Of a stretch of DNA of 15,215 nt, positions 6,902 to 13,866 are shown piece after piece. This stretch comes from Streptosporangiaceae bacterium (GTDB taxonomy: Bacteria > Actinomycetota > Actinomycetes > Streptosporangiales > Streptosporangiaceae): contig JASIBJ010000065.1 in the NCBI GenBank assembly GCA_030045215.1, positions 1 through 15,215 of the forward strand. The letters are read 5' to 3'. Position 1 is the stretch's first letter. Each line of letters starts with the position of its first letter. The notes under the pieces are model-generated. The model did not search any database, had not been told where the DNA came from, and saw only the letters and a program-made list of their open reading frames with translations. The translations under genes were made by a program, and so were the position numbers.

Positions 6902-8864
6902 AGCCGCCATTCGCGATCCTCCCGTCCAGGAAGTCCTGCCAGTACGAGGTGAACCGCTCGACCTGGCCCGGGAAGCTCGGATCCGCCTCGCGCACCAGCC
7001 GAGCGATCGAGCGCAGACGCGCGCCGCCGCCCGGTGCTCCGACGAATCGATGCAGCTCGGGCCGGAAGTACAAGAGGAACAGCAGTTCCGGCTCGGCGGC
7101 GGGTCCAAACACCTGCGGCGGTCGGCGGGCCTGGCCCGCGTAGAACTCGGCGAGCGGGCGCGGCTCCGGGCCGTCAGGCGCGGGCGCGCGCGCCACATCA
7201 AGCTGGAATCTCCGCCGGCCGATGTACGCGATTTCGATGCCCTTGCGCACGCAGAAGTTCAGGGCCTCCCCCGCGTCGTTCACAATCGGCTCGCCGCGAT
7301 CGTTAAGGGAGGTGTTGCAGATTGCGGGGATGCCGGTCGCTGCGTGGAAAGCGACGAGTGCCCTCAGCAGGAATGGCTCGTCCGAAGCTGAAAGCGTCTG
7401 GATTCGCGCGGTGCCGTCGAGATGCAAGATTGCCGGTACGAGCGGCTGGCGCTCAGGCGCCACTGGAAACGTCTCGAGCATGAACGGCGACGGCCTGCCG
7501 CCGACGAACCACTCGCCGACTTGGTCCTCCAGGACGATCGGGGCGACTGGACGCCACCATTGGCGCTGCTTTATCCGGTTCAGGATCCGCTTGGTCTCCG
7601 AACGGGTCGGATCGCCGAGTATGCTTCGGTGGCCGAGCGCCCGGGGCCCCACCTCGGCGGCGCCATCCACCCAGGCGACCGGTTGACGCTGCAGGTCCTT
7701 GACGAAGACGCCCTCATCGAAGTCCTGCACGTCAACGATCCAGTGCTTCCACCGGGTGACGGCGGCCGATGCGTGTAGTCGGCTCTCTCCCACGTATGGC
7801 AGGCGCGTGACCAGCTCCCGGGTGCGCAAGTCACCTCGCGCATAGAAGCCGAGCATCCCGAGGCCGAGCGCCTGGCCGGAATCATTTGCGCAGGGCGGAG
7901 CCAGCAGGCCACGGAAGCCATACATGCTCAGCAGGCATGAGTTTGTCGGGCAGTTCAGCGCAAAGCCGCCTGACAGTGATAGGTAGGCATCCTCAGGCCG
8001 GATTCCGCCCTGGTCGAGCAGCATGTCAAGGTTCCGTCTGGCGATCGCGATCGACTCTGCCTGAATGATCTTCGTGACTGCGCTGGCCACCAAGTCGTCA
8101 CGAGTGAACTCGCATTCCGGGCACGAGTAGCCGGAACTGATCTCGTCACGGGCCCGCTCGATCAACGCACCGACGAGCGCGTAGCACTTCTCCATCAGCG
8201 GGTGACCGCCCCAGTAGCGCTCGCACGCCAGGACGCCGGGGTCACAGTTGATCGCTAGAGGCGAGGCGTGCGCCAGCGCCATGAGGGTCCCCGACTCTTG
8301 ACCGAAGTGCCGCTCCGCGGCCTCCCACAGCAGACCAGGTGACTCGACCGGTACGAGCGTGATCTCGCCCTGCCGCACGAGCGCGCCGGCGTACCAGTTG
8401 TCGCCGAGCACCTTGGTCTCGAGGGTATAGTCAGGGCCTGCGTCCATCGCCAAAGCGACAATCGCTGAGTCCCGCAGTCGCGCGCTGTCCAGGCAAATCC
8501 CGGAGAAGAGGTGGGCGAGGCTATGTATCGGCAGCCCGTGGCAGTCGAATTCCGGCATCTGGGTGGTTCCGCGCAACCCTGGGGTACCCCAGATGTCGGT
8601 CACCTCGTCGCGGCTCACTCCCTCCCTGCCCAGCAGCCAGTCTATGAGTTCGTCGGGCGAGCGGCCTACGTCGTACAGCGGCATCTCGTGATGCTTGCGC
8701 CCAGAGAGGCGTTCGACTTCCCAGTAACGGATTAGCGTAATGGTGGCGTCTTCGACTTTCCATAGCGCGACGCACTGGTCATGACGGTACGTCGTGAAAG
8801 CCATCAGGTCCGCAGGGCTCAGATAGGCGGAGACAACATAAGCCTGCTTGCCATCGCCGGTCAC
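6876..8864 (-). CDS. O-carbamoyltransferase, CmcH/NodU/TobZ family
   Basis: 662 residues, expected to carbamoylate a hydroxyl group from carbamoyl phosphate and ATP through carbamoyl-adenylate. Family motifs are complete: HSLAH (His114/His118), MDAGPDYTLET (140-150), SGGFALNC (298-305), GPRALGHRSILGDP (406-419), QRQWWRPVAP (433-442) and NTSLNDRGEP (517-526). The N-terminus departs from the usual opening but keeps the HD and ERLSGRKHH signatures. Beyond residue 560 there is an extra tail of about 100 residues with no motif I know; its last codons lie antisense to the adenylation relic. GTG 8862-8864 is the first usable start, because an in-frame stop lies at 8874-8876; the ribosome site is weak. 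Probably a late tailoring enzyme of the pathway. Confidence 0.92.
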   Translation of the reverse strand: MTGDGKQAYVVSAYLSPADLMAFTTYRHDQCVALWKVEDATITLIRYWEVERLSGRKHHEMPLYDVGRSPDELIDWLLGREGVSRDEVTDIWGTPGLRGTTQMPEFDCHGLPIHSLAHLFSGICLDSARLRDSAIVALAMDAGPDYTLETKVLGDNWYAGALVRQGEITLVPVESPGLLWEAAERHFGQESGTLMALAHASPLAINCDPGVLACERYWGGHPLMEKCYALVGALIERARDEISSGYSCPECEFTRDDLVASAVTKIIQAESIAIARRNLDMLLDQGGIRPEDAYLSLSGGFALNCPTNSCLLSMYGFRGLLAPPCANDSGQALGLGMLGFYARGDLRTRELVTRLPYVGESRLHASAAVTRWKHWIVDVQDFDEGVFVKDLQRQPVAWVDGAAEVGPRALGHRSILGDPTRSETKRILNRIKQRQWWRPVAPIVLEDQVGEWFVGGRPSPFMLETFPVAPERQPLVPAILHLDGTARIQTLSASDEPFLLRALVAFHAATGIPAICNTSLNDRGEPIVNDAGEALNFCVRKGIEIAYIGRRRFQLDVARAPAPDGPEPRPLAEFYAGQARRPPQVFGPAAEPELLFLLYFRPELHRFVGAPGGGARLRSIARLVREADPSFPGQVERFTSYWQDFLDGRIANGGWAAMEGPS

Positions 8865-8873
8865 CCCGCACGC

Positions 8874-9464
8874 CTATCCGCAGCCACGGGTTCTCCCCTC
8901 CACCGTCAGTAACGGTAAGAATTCGCAGACAACCGACATAAGTCAGCATAATGCCGTTCGATCCCATGGGCTCGGTACGACTGCAGAATTCCCCACTGAC
9001 CACGACGATGAGCTCGGCGAGCCGGGCGTCCGAAAACCCGTGCGATACCAGCGTGATGGATGGCTCCTGTCGCGCTCCATCGGCTACCGCTCGAAACGAT
9101 CGCCGAGTACCACTGGGCGCGCGACGCCGCCGGCCTGGCGCTGGCCACGCTGGACGGGCTGGCCAAGCCGGTCCTTGAGGTTCGCCAGCATTAGGGGCTG
9201 CGAAGACTGCCCGTGCCGATCCGGGCCGCCCATCCCGAACGGTGGCCGACGCTACCGCGATGACAGCGAATTCAGCCGCGAAGACTCCCGAGAAGCACAG
9301 GCGCGTGCGAGTTCCATGGTCGGCCAGACCAGCGGCGACAACATCCGCCTTGCCAAGCCCTCTCCAGGATGAGAGTGATCCCCTGAACTAATCAGCCGGG
9401 CAGGTCTGGTGAGTTTGCAGCGATGCAAACATCGAGACGCTCATTGATGGCTGGCAAGGAGCCT
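8874..9464. other. About 590 bp without a recognisable gene
   Basis: This segment separates the carbamoyltransferase from the amidohydrolase, both on the minus strand. The longest open frame on the plus strand (8848-9372) and the minus-strand frames give basic, low-complexity translations like non-coding high-GC frames. A 44-codon frame at 9060-9194 (+), starting MAPVALHRLPLETIAEYHWA, has a more protein-like composition, but I cannot identify it and see no good ribosome site. It may be a gene remnant. The carbamoyltransferase promoter should lie here; I could not pick a convincing one. A short repeat, ACCGT (8902-8906) and ACGGT (8912-8916), sits 38 bases upstream of its start. Confidence 0.5.
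9413..9430 (-). terminator. GTTTGCA/TGCAAAC inverted repeat after the amidohydrolase gene
   Basis: A perfect 7-bp inverted repeat, GTTTGCA (9413-9419) and TGCAAAC (9424-9430), with a 4-base loop, lies 34 bases beyond the amidohydrolase stop. No T-run follows on the minus strand. It may end that operon; the symmetry would also suit an operator bound by a dimeric regulator. The sequence alone does not decide. Confidence 0.45.
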
Positions 9465-10637
9465 TCAGCGCACCCGCACGCCGCGACGGAAAACAGCAGC
9501 CACCCTCAGAAGATCGTTAACATCGACCAGCGGATCGCCGCTTACCGCCGTTAGGTCCGCGTCGTATCCGGAGGCAATTCGACCTTTGCGATCGGCCACT
9601 CCGCATGCCAATGCCGCGAGTGATGTCAGGGAACGAAGCACGTCGGCACAGGTCATACCGGTCCGCAACAACCGTTCCGCGCCGTAGGGGAGAACGTCGT
9701 GAGGGACCGCCGGACCTATGCCCGCGTCCGAAGACAAAACGAGCCGGATTCCGGCCTGCCACATTGTCCGGTACAGCGAATCGACGTCGCGCAGCCACGC
9801 AAGCCGCGTGTTACTGGCGTCCAGTTCAGGTGCCCGCTTGAATGCTGCAGTAACCGAGACGTACGTCCCAGCTGCGGCCATGGCGTCGACAACGGCGCGG
9901 CCAAGAGGAAACCCGTCCGGTGTGAGGAACAGGCAGTGCTCGATTCCGTCGAAACCGGCACGCACAGCTGCGGCCACTCCCCGCACGCCCTTCGCGTGAC
10001 CGGTCACAGTGAGTCCCAGTCCGTGAGCCTGCTCCACGACGGCACGGAGCTCGGCAGCGCCGTATTGCAGCTCGTGACTCACCGATCCCGGCGTGAGCGA
10101 TCCCCCCGTCACCATCACCTTGATTACGTCAACACCACGCGCCGCATGGAGCCGCACAGCAGCACGCATCTGCTCGACGCCACGCGCCTCACAGCCAAGA
10201 AACCAGCAGTGACCGTGCGGGCTCGTAATGGGCGGCCCCGCTACCAGCAGCTCAGGTCCAGCAGCGGGCTCGCGTGCCAATTCCTCCTTGAGCGCCAGCA
10301 GAACAAAGGAACGGTCTCCCAGATCACGTACGGTTGTGATCCCCGCCATGAGCGCTGATCGTGCGGCTAGGCGAGCTCTTGCCAAGACCTCCTCGTCCGA
10401 CCGGCTGGCAAGGTGGATCACCGAATCGTCGGTCGCGTCCAGAACCAGATGCTGATGACTGTCGATCATGCCGGGCAGCAACGTCACGTCTCCTAGGTCG
10501 ATAACTGGCGTGTCACCCAACCCAGCAGCGTTTGCGAACACACCTACGATCCTGCCGTCCTCAATAAGCACCAATGGATGCTTGAGAGGTGACCCGGACG
10601 TCCCATCGAACAACCTCGCTGCCCGCAAGCCGTACAT
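9465..10637 (-). CDS. Metal-dependent amidohydrolase (imidazolonepropionase/Xaa-Pro dipeptidase-like)
   Basis: 390 residues, full length for the COG1228-type amidohydrolases that cleave cyclic or linear amide bonds in a TIM barrel with two metals. Ligands can all be placed: HxH in DSHQH (His61, His63), the likely carboxylated Lys173 in VIKVMVTGG, His214 in VTGHAKG, His234 in GIEH and Asp304 in LSSDAG. ATG 10637 is preceded by GTGAGG, in which the TGA is the stop of the 94-residue gene just upstream, so the two are translationally coupled. The role in the pathway is open: opening a lactam, imide or cyclic guanidine, or removing a protecting amino acid from an inactive precursor, would all fit. 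A broken paralogue lies at 1939-2538. Confidence 0.92.
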   Translation of the reverse strand: MYGLRAARLFDGTSGSPLKHPLVLIEDGRIVGVFANAAGLGDTPVIDLGDVTLLPGMIDSHQHLVLDATDDSVIHLASRSDEEVLARARLAARSALMAGITTVRDLGDRSFVLLALKEELAREPAAGPELLVAGPPITSPHGHCWFLGCEARGVEQMRAAVRLHAARGVDVIKVMVTGGSLTPGSVSHELQYGAAELRAVVEQAHGLGLTVTGHAKGVRGVAAAVRAGFDGIEHCLFLTPDGFPLGRAVVDAMAAAGTYVSVTAAFKRAPELDASNTRLAWLRDVDSLYRTMWQAGIRLVLSSDAGIGPAVPHDVLPYGAERLLRTGMTCADVLRSLTSLAALACGVADRKGRIASGYDADLTAVSGDPLVDVNDLLRVAAVFRRGVRVR

Positions 10638-10643
10638 GACGCC

Positions 10644-10928
10644 TCACGGACCTGTAGCGCCACGCCGCAAGATCGGCCGTCCGCGGAAGAGCGCTGGCGA
10701 CGCCCACCGCCGCACGTCGGCAGCGTCGCCCGAGTTGAATTCGCTGCGCAATGCTTCAAGACTGCAGACAGCCCGCAGGTCGTCGCCGGGCCTCAGAGGG
10801 CCAAAGGCCAGCATGTAGGCGAACATCAGCGCTCGGAGTAGATAATCTCGCGCAGCAGGGTCAAGATCTGGGTTGACCAGTCGGTAACGGCCGAGAAGCT
10901 CAGCCGAGGCCGTGAGTGTCGCAACCAT
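10644..10928 (-). CDS. 94-residue protein of unknown function
   Basis: I do not recognise the family. The sequence is predicted to be largely helical, with a hydrophobic stretch around DYLLRALMFAYMLAFGPL, followed by a polar half and an arginine-rich end (ALFRGRPILRRG). The hydrophobic stretch contains charged residues and looks more like an amphipathic helix than a membrane segment. ATG 10926-10928 follows GGAGAGGA directly, so the core GGAG sits about 4 bases from the start. Its stop lies 6 bases before the amidohydrolase ATG and inside that gene's ribosome site. The coupling and frame make a real gene likely. It could be a small partner of the carrier protein or of the amidohydrolase, or the end of a degraded larger gene. 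Confidence 0.65.
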   Translation of the reverse strand: MVATLTASAELLGRYRLVNPDLDPAARDYLLRALMFAYMLAFGPLRPGDDLRAVCSLEALRSEFNSGDAADVRRWASPALFRGRPILRRGATGP

Positions 10929-10962
10929 TCCTCTCCGGCAGATCTTCGCTCGGTATTCGTTC

Positions 10963-10990
10963 GGCCCGGAACATATCCATCTCCCGGGCC
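10963..10990 (-). terminator. Hairpin between carrier protein and 94-residue gene
   Basis: GGCCCGG (10963-10969) and CCGGGCC (10984-10990) form a perfect 7-bp GC-only stem with a 14-base loop, 3 bases after the carrier protein stop. It could be a partial terminator or a 3' stabilising stem that lets the carrier protein be made in excess over the genes behind it. Confidence 0.45.
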
Positions 10991-10993
10991 CTC

Positions 10994-11248
10994 CTATGCG
11001 GTGTGGCTCTGAATAGTGGCCGCGATTTCTCCGATAGTGCTGCTTTCAATGAGCTCGTCCGGGCTCAGCGCGTCGGCGCCGAACTCGTCTACGGCCCTGG
11101 CGATAAGCCGGACAAGGATCAGCGAAGTGCCTCCGACCTCGAAGAAGTCGTCCTCCGGTTTCGCTACTTCCAGTCCCAGGGCCGCGCATGCCTCAGTGAC
11201 CCAGGCAATGAGATCCACCCGGACATCGCTGTCAGTCACGTGCTTCAC
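10994..11248 (-). CDS. Second free-standing peptidyl carrier protein
   Basis: 84 residues with the canonical NRPS carrier motif DDFFEVGGTSL; Ser42 is the phosphopantetheine site. This is a different subtype from the carrier at 2592-2903, closer to carrier domains that work with adenylation domains inside NRPSs. The GTG at 11248 touches the GGAGA ribosome site, so the GTG at codon 4 (11237-11239), 9 bases from GGAGA, is the more likely true start. The gene lies directly downstream of the SyrB2-like halogenase remnant; such halogenases act only on carrier-bound amino acids, so this protein may have been its partner. Its adenylation partner today is unclear: either the enzyme at 3179-4642 or one outside the window. 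Confidence 0.9.
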   Translation of the reverse strand: MKHVTDSDVRVDLIAWVTEACAALGLEVAKPEDDFFEVGGTSLILVRLIARAVDEFGADALSPDELIESSTIGEIAATIQSHTA

Positions 11249-11281
11249 TCTCCATGCGACGGACCGGGTACCGGAACCCGG

Positions 11282-11641
11282 TCACTGTCTGCTCCACGAA
11301 ACGGCTGTGGTCAATTCGTCAAGCCCGTCCTGCGAGTCGGACAGACGCGCACCGACGTGGGCAGGTAGCGGGCGGCATAGCCCAGCCGCATTCTGTCAGT
11401 TCCCCGGAATGCGGATGGGAGGCGTGCATCAGAGTCGACCAGAAGATGACGAACTGACCCTGGCGCATCCGGCGGTCTGCCGTCCGTAGACGACGTTCTT
11501 TGTATTCAGCAGTTTCGGCCGGAACGACCGGCGATTCCGCTCCATCTCTGCTTCCCCGCAAAGATCGAATGGCCCGATAAACCCATCGCGATCAAAAGCC
11601 TCGAGTTCGTCCGGGCTGAGGGAGAAGCTTCTCGACTCCAC
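11282..11641 (-). pseudogene. Remnant of a SyrB2-type non-heme iron halogenase/dioxygenase
   Basis: The gene starts like SyrB2-family chlorinating enzymes: [20 protein letters not shown], then [13 protein letters not shown], from a GTG at 11641 with AAGGA 6 bases upstream. After about 60 residues the reading jumps into another frame at [20 protein letters not shown], which matches the SyrB2 segment [20 protein letters not shown] carrying the last iron-binding His. A second frame change gives [16 protein letters not shown], equal to MRMGFASRYVPSFVHV, and a possible third gives [10 protein letters not shown]. About 150 residues between the two halves, with the first iron ligands and the halide-defining Ala or Asp, are missing, so halogenase and hydroxylase cannot be told apart. 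Intact family members are about 310 residues and act on carrier-bound amino acids. It is certainly inactive. Confidence 0.9.
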
Positions 11642-11679
11642 TAAAGTCCTTGGCAAAACGCATAGTGGCGGGCATTCAT

Positions 11680-11707
11680 ACTATAATAGGCGTGGATAAG
11701 ACGTCAC
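11680..11707 (-). promoter_or_regulatory. Candidate promoter of the halogenase-remnant/carrier/amidohydrolase unit
   Basis: Read on the minus strand, GTGACG (11707-11702) and TATAGT (11685-11680) are separated by 16 bases within an unusually AT-rich stretch. Transcription would start near 11673, about 30 bases before the GTG of the remnant. If it works, it still drives the intact carrier, the 94-residue gene and the amidohydrolase. Confidence 0.4.
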
Positions 11708-11719
11708 CTATATAGCTGG

Positions 11720-11731
11720 ATACTCAAGTAT
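11720..11731. promoter_or_regulatory. Operator-like palindrome ATACTCAAGTAT
   Basis: ATACT (11720-11724) and AGTAT (11727-11731) form a perfect inverted repeat around CA, 12 bases upstream of the candidate -35 box. Position and symmetry suit a regulator site, but the arms are short and the region is AT-rich, so chance is possible. Confidence 0.3.
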
Positions 11732-11752
11732 ACCCCCTGTATCATCCGATTG

Positions 11753-11778
11753 ACTAGACACTGACCGTGATGTCTAGT
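11753..11778 (-). terminator. ACTAGACA/TGTCTAGT hairpin after the methyltransferase gene
   Basis: A perfect 8-bp inverted repeat, ACTAGACA (11753-11760) and TGTCTAGT (11771-11778), with a 10-base loop, begins 5 bases after the methyltransferase stop at 11784-11786. The stem is AT-rich and without a T-run, so it is either a modest terminator or a regulator site for the downstream promoter. Confidence 0.5.
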
Positions 11779-11783
11779 AGGGC

Positions 11784-12617
11784 CTACGGCGCCGGCTTAA
11801 TAGCGGAGAGCGTGTAGGTCATCGGCATCCGCCATGGCCGGTCGCGCAAGCGCCACTCGTCACTATCCCCGACGCGTTCCATTTCGCCGGGCAGGGCCTC
11901 GAAGGGCACGCTGTCGTGCTCCACCAGAGCGGTAATCAGCAGTCCGGACGCGATGGCTGCCATCACGACTTCGCCGAGGCCGTGGTTCCACAAGTGCACG
12001 GGCATGCGTTCGATCTTGGCGTCGGTCTCGACATAAGTGCCGCTAATGATCCAGGTGGATGGCTCTGGACGCTCGTAGTAGGTCTGATCGATCACGAGCT
12101 GTCCGGCTGGCATCGGGTCGGCGAGCGCTGACACCAACGGGTGCTGCTCGCGAATGAACAATCGCCCGCCTGGAGCCAGCAGATCTGCGACGGTATCCGC
12201 CCACGTGCTGATGCTCGGCAGGTAGTGGAGCGCGCCGATGCCGGTGTAGACGAGGTCGAAGTTGCCGTGCCCGAGTACCGAGGCAGCCTCGTAGACTTCG
12301 GCCTCGACGAACTGCACCGGTACCGCGGCCCGGCATGCAATGTCGCGTGCATACGCCAGCGAAGCCGGCGAGAAGTCGAGCCCGGTCATGATCCCACCGA
12401 GCCTAGCCAGCGAGATCGTATCCGTGCCGATATGGCACTGCAGGTGCAAGCCACGGACGCCAGCTATGTCGCCCAGCAGGGCTCGGTCGAAGCGCACAAC
12501 TTTGCTGATGAAGGTCGGATCTGCGATGAGCTTCTCCACGCAGTAGTCCGGTGCCGCGGCATGCGCGGCCGCCCTCGCATCCCAGTTCGCGCGATTCTCG
12601 GCAATGTAGTTAGTCAT
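11784..12617 (-). CDS. SAM-dependent class I methyltransferase
   Basis: 277 residues with a Rossmann methyltransferase core: motif I LHLQCHIGTDTISLARLG (57-74), the ribose-binding acidic residue Asp81 in GLDFS, then NFDLVYTGIGALHYLP (119-134) and DLLAPGGRLFIRE (145-157). The N-terminus NYIAENRANWDARAAAHA is typical of small-molecule methyltransferases in actinomycete clusters. The motif I Gly-to-His change (QCHIG for QCGIG) occurs in this subgroup as far as I recall. The target atom (O, N or C) cannot be predicted. ATG 12615-12617 overlaps the glycosyltransferase stop as ATGA, so the two are translationally coupled, and the enzyme probably methylates the same sugar-bearing intermediate. It is the last gene of its operon; a hairpin follows. 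Confidence 0.9.
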   Translation of the reverse strand: MTNYIAENRANWDARAAAHAAAPDYCVEKLIADPTFISKVVRFDRALLGDIAGVRGLHLQCHIGTDTISLARLGGIMTGLDFSPASLAYARDIACRAAVPVQFVEAEVYEAASVLGHGNFDLVYTGIGALHYLPSISTWADTVADLLAPGGRLFIREQHPLVSALADPMPAGQLVIDQTYYERPEPSTWIISGTYVETDAKIERMPVHLWNHGLGEVVMAAIASGLLITALVEHDSVPFEALPGEMERVGDSDEWRLRDRPWRMPMTYTLSAIKPAP

Positions 12618-13855
12618 CCATCTCCGATCAGCGTCTCGACCGCGGCGGCGATCTGCGAGGCTCCCGCATAACCGCCAACGAAGCCCCGTACCGCCTCGTC
12701 TTGGGCCATCTGCAGAGCCGTCCTGTCTTGATGGGCGCGTGTCATCCCGTCGGCAATCCCGGACACCATGCAGTGCCAGGCGTCACCGCGCTCGGCGTAG
12801 CACTTGCGCAGCTCATCGGCGATAGCCGCGGTCTCGGCCAGTTGATTGTTGTCTCCCGGACCAGCCGCGTCTGCGTTGAGGAGTGTGTGCGGGAACGTGT
12901 CCGAGCCACCACACCGGGACAGCGCGCGGAAGTTCGACAGGTGGGCATAATGCTGTTCCGGTAGGAAGATCACTGGTGTTCCGTATGCTGCGCTCTCGAG
13001 CACCGTCGTCAGGCCCGGCGGTGTCAGGCACGCGATTGCATGATTCATCGCACGCAAGATGCCCTGATGATCAAGAGGTATGAGCTGAATCCGGTCGGGC
13101 ACGCTGCCCGCGGCGCGCGCAAGCACATCCGGGTTCCCGGCCAGGTCGATGGGAACATCCAGCTGGCTCGTGGCCGCAGCTTCGTCCAGGAGGCGAGCCA
13201 CGATCGTCACCCATTCGAGGGCCAACTCCATCGAATACAACGGGTTCAGCATCCCGCTTGCGGTGGCCAGCCAGCGTGTTGGCCGGGCCGGCGCGCGATG
13301 CGAGAGATCGACGACAGCGTCTACCAGGCTCACCGGCTCGATGCCCGCCATGGTGCTCACTCGGGCAGCAGCGCCCGGTGCCCGCTGGGCGCACGCGACG
13401 GTGCTCAGGTAGTACGCAAGGTACTGACTGTCATGCATGGGAACGTTGCCGAGCGACCGCAGGGTCCCGGCAACACCATCAGCGGACCGAAGCAGATCTG
13501 CTGCAAGTTTCTGCAGGTCGGCCTCGTCGTCCGGTGACCACTGCCAGAACCAGTAAAGGCTATCTACGTAGACGCACGGCACGTTATGAAGCCTTGACCA
13601 CAGCGTCAAATGAGGGTCCATGACACTGATCGCGGCGTCGTACCCGCCGGGCGCGATGGCCGCAAGGTGCGACATTGAGTCGGCAGCCATGATTGAGCGG
13701 AATGCCTCCGCATTCGACTGCGCGAACGTGAGCGCGGACATCTGACCGACAAAGTGGCACTCGATCCCGCGTCGGCCCAGCTCGACGCAGATAGCATGCA
13801 GCTTCGATGCGGGCCCGAAGCCGAACGCCTCCGCGGTCACCAGTACTTTGGGCAT
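12614..13855 (-). CDS. GT-B fold glycosyltransferase
   Basis: 413 residues. The opening KVLVTAEAFGFGPASKLHAI has the glycine-rich N-terminal loop of GT-B enzymes, and residues 279-308 carry the nucleotide-sugar site: PPGLTTVLESAAYGTPVIFL, then PEQHYAHLSN. The general look, with FGFGPASKL near the start, reminded me of cytosylglucuronate-synthase-type transferases of nucleoside antibiotic pathways, but I hold that resemblance only weakly. It should transfer a sugar from an NDP-sugar to a small acceptor in the cytoplasm. ATG 13855 lies 11 bases after the oxidoreductase stop, whose TGA is part of the ribosome site TGAGGACG. The downstream methyltransferase overlaps by 4 bases. Family confident; donor and acceptor unknown. 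Confidence 0.85.
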   Translation of the reverse strand: MPKVLVTAEAFGFGPASKLHAICVELGRRGIECHFVGQMSALTFAQSNAEAFRSIMAADSMSHLAAIAPGGYDAAISVMDPHLTLWSRLHNVPCVYVDSLYWFWQWSPDDEADLQKLAADLLRSADGVAGTLRSLGNVPMHDSQYLAYYLSTVACAQRAPGAAARVSTMAGIEPVSLVDAVVDLSHRAPARPTRWLATASGMLNPLYSMELALEWVTIVARLLDEAAATSQLDVPIDLAGNPDVLARAAGSVPDRIQLIPLDHQGILRAMNHAIACLTPPGLTTVLESAAYGTPVIFLPEQHYAHLSNFRALSRCGGSDTFPHTLLNADAAGPGDNNQLAETAAIADELRKCYAERGDAWHCMVSGIADGMTRAHQDRTALQMAQDEAVRGFVGGYAGASQIAAAVETLIGDG

Positions 13856-13866
13856 GACCTACGTCC

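Noticed and set aside
8848..9372. 174-codon plus-strand frame across the gene-free region
   Set aside because: Its start overlaps the carbamoyltransferase 5' end antisense, the translation is rich in Arg, Ser and Pro without motifs, and there is no ribosome site.
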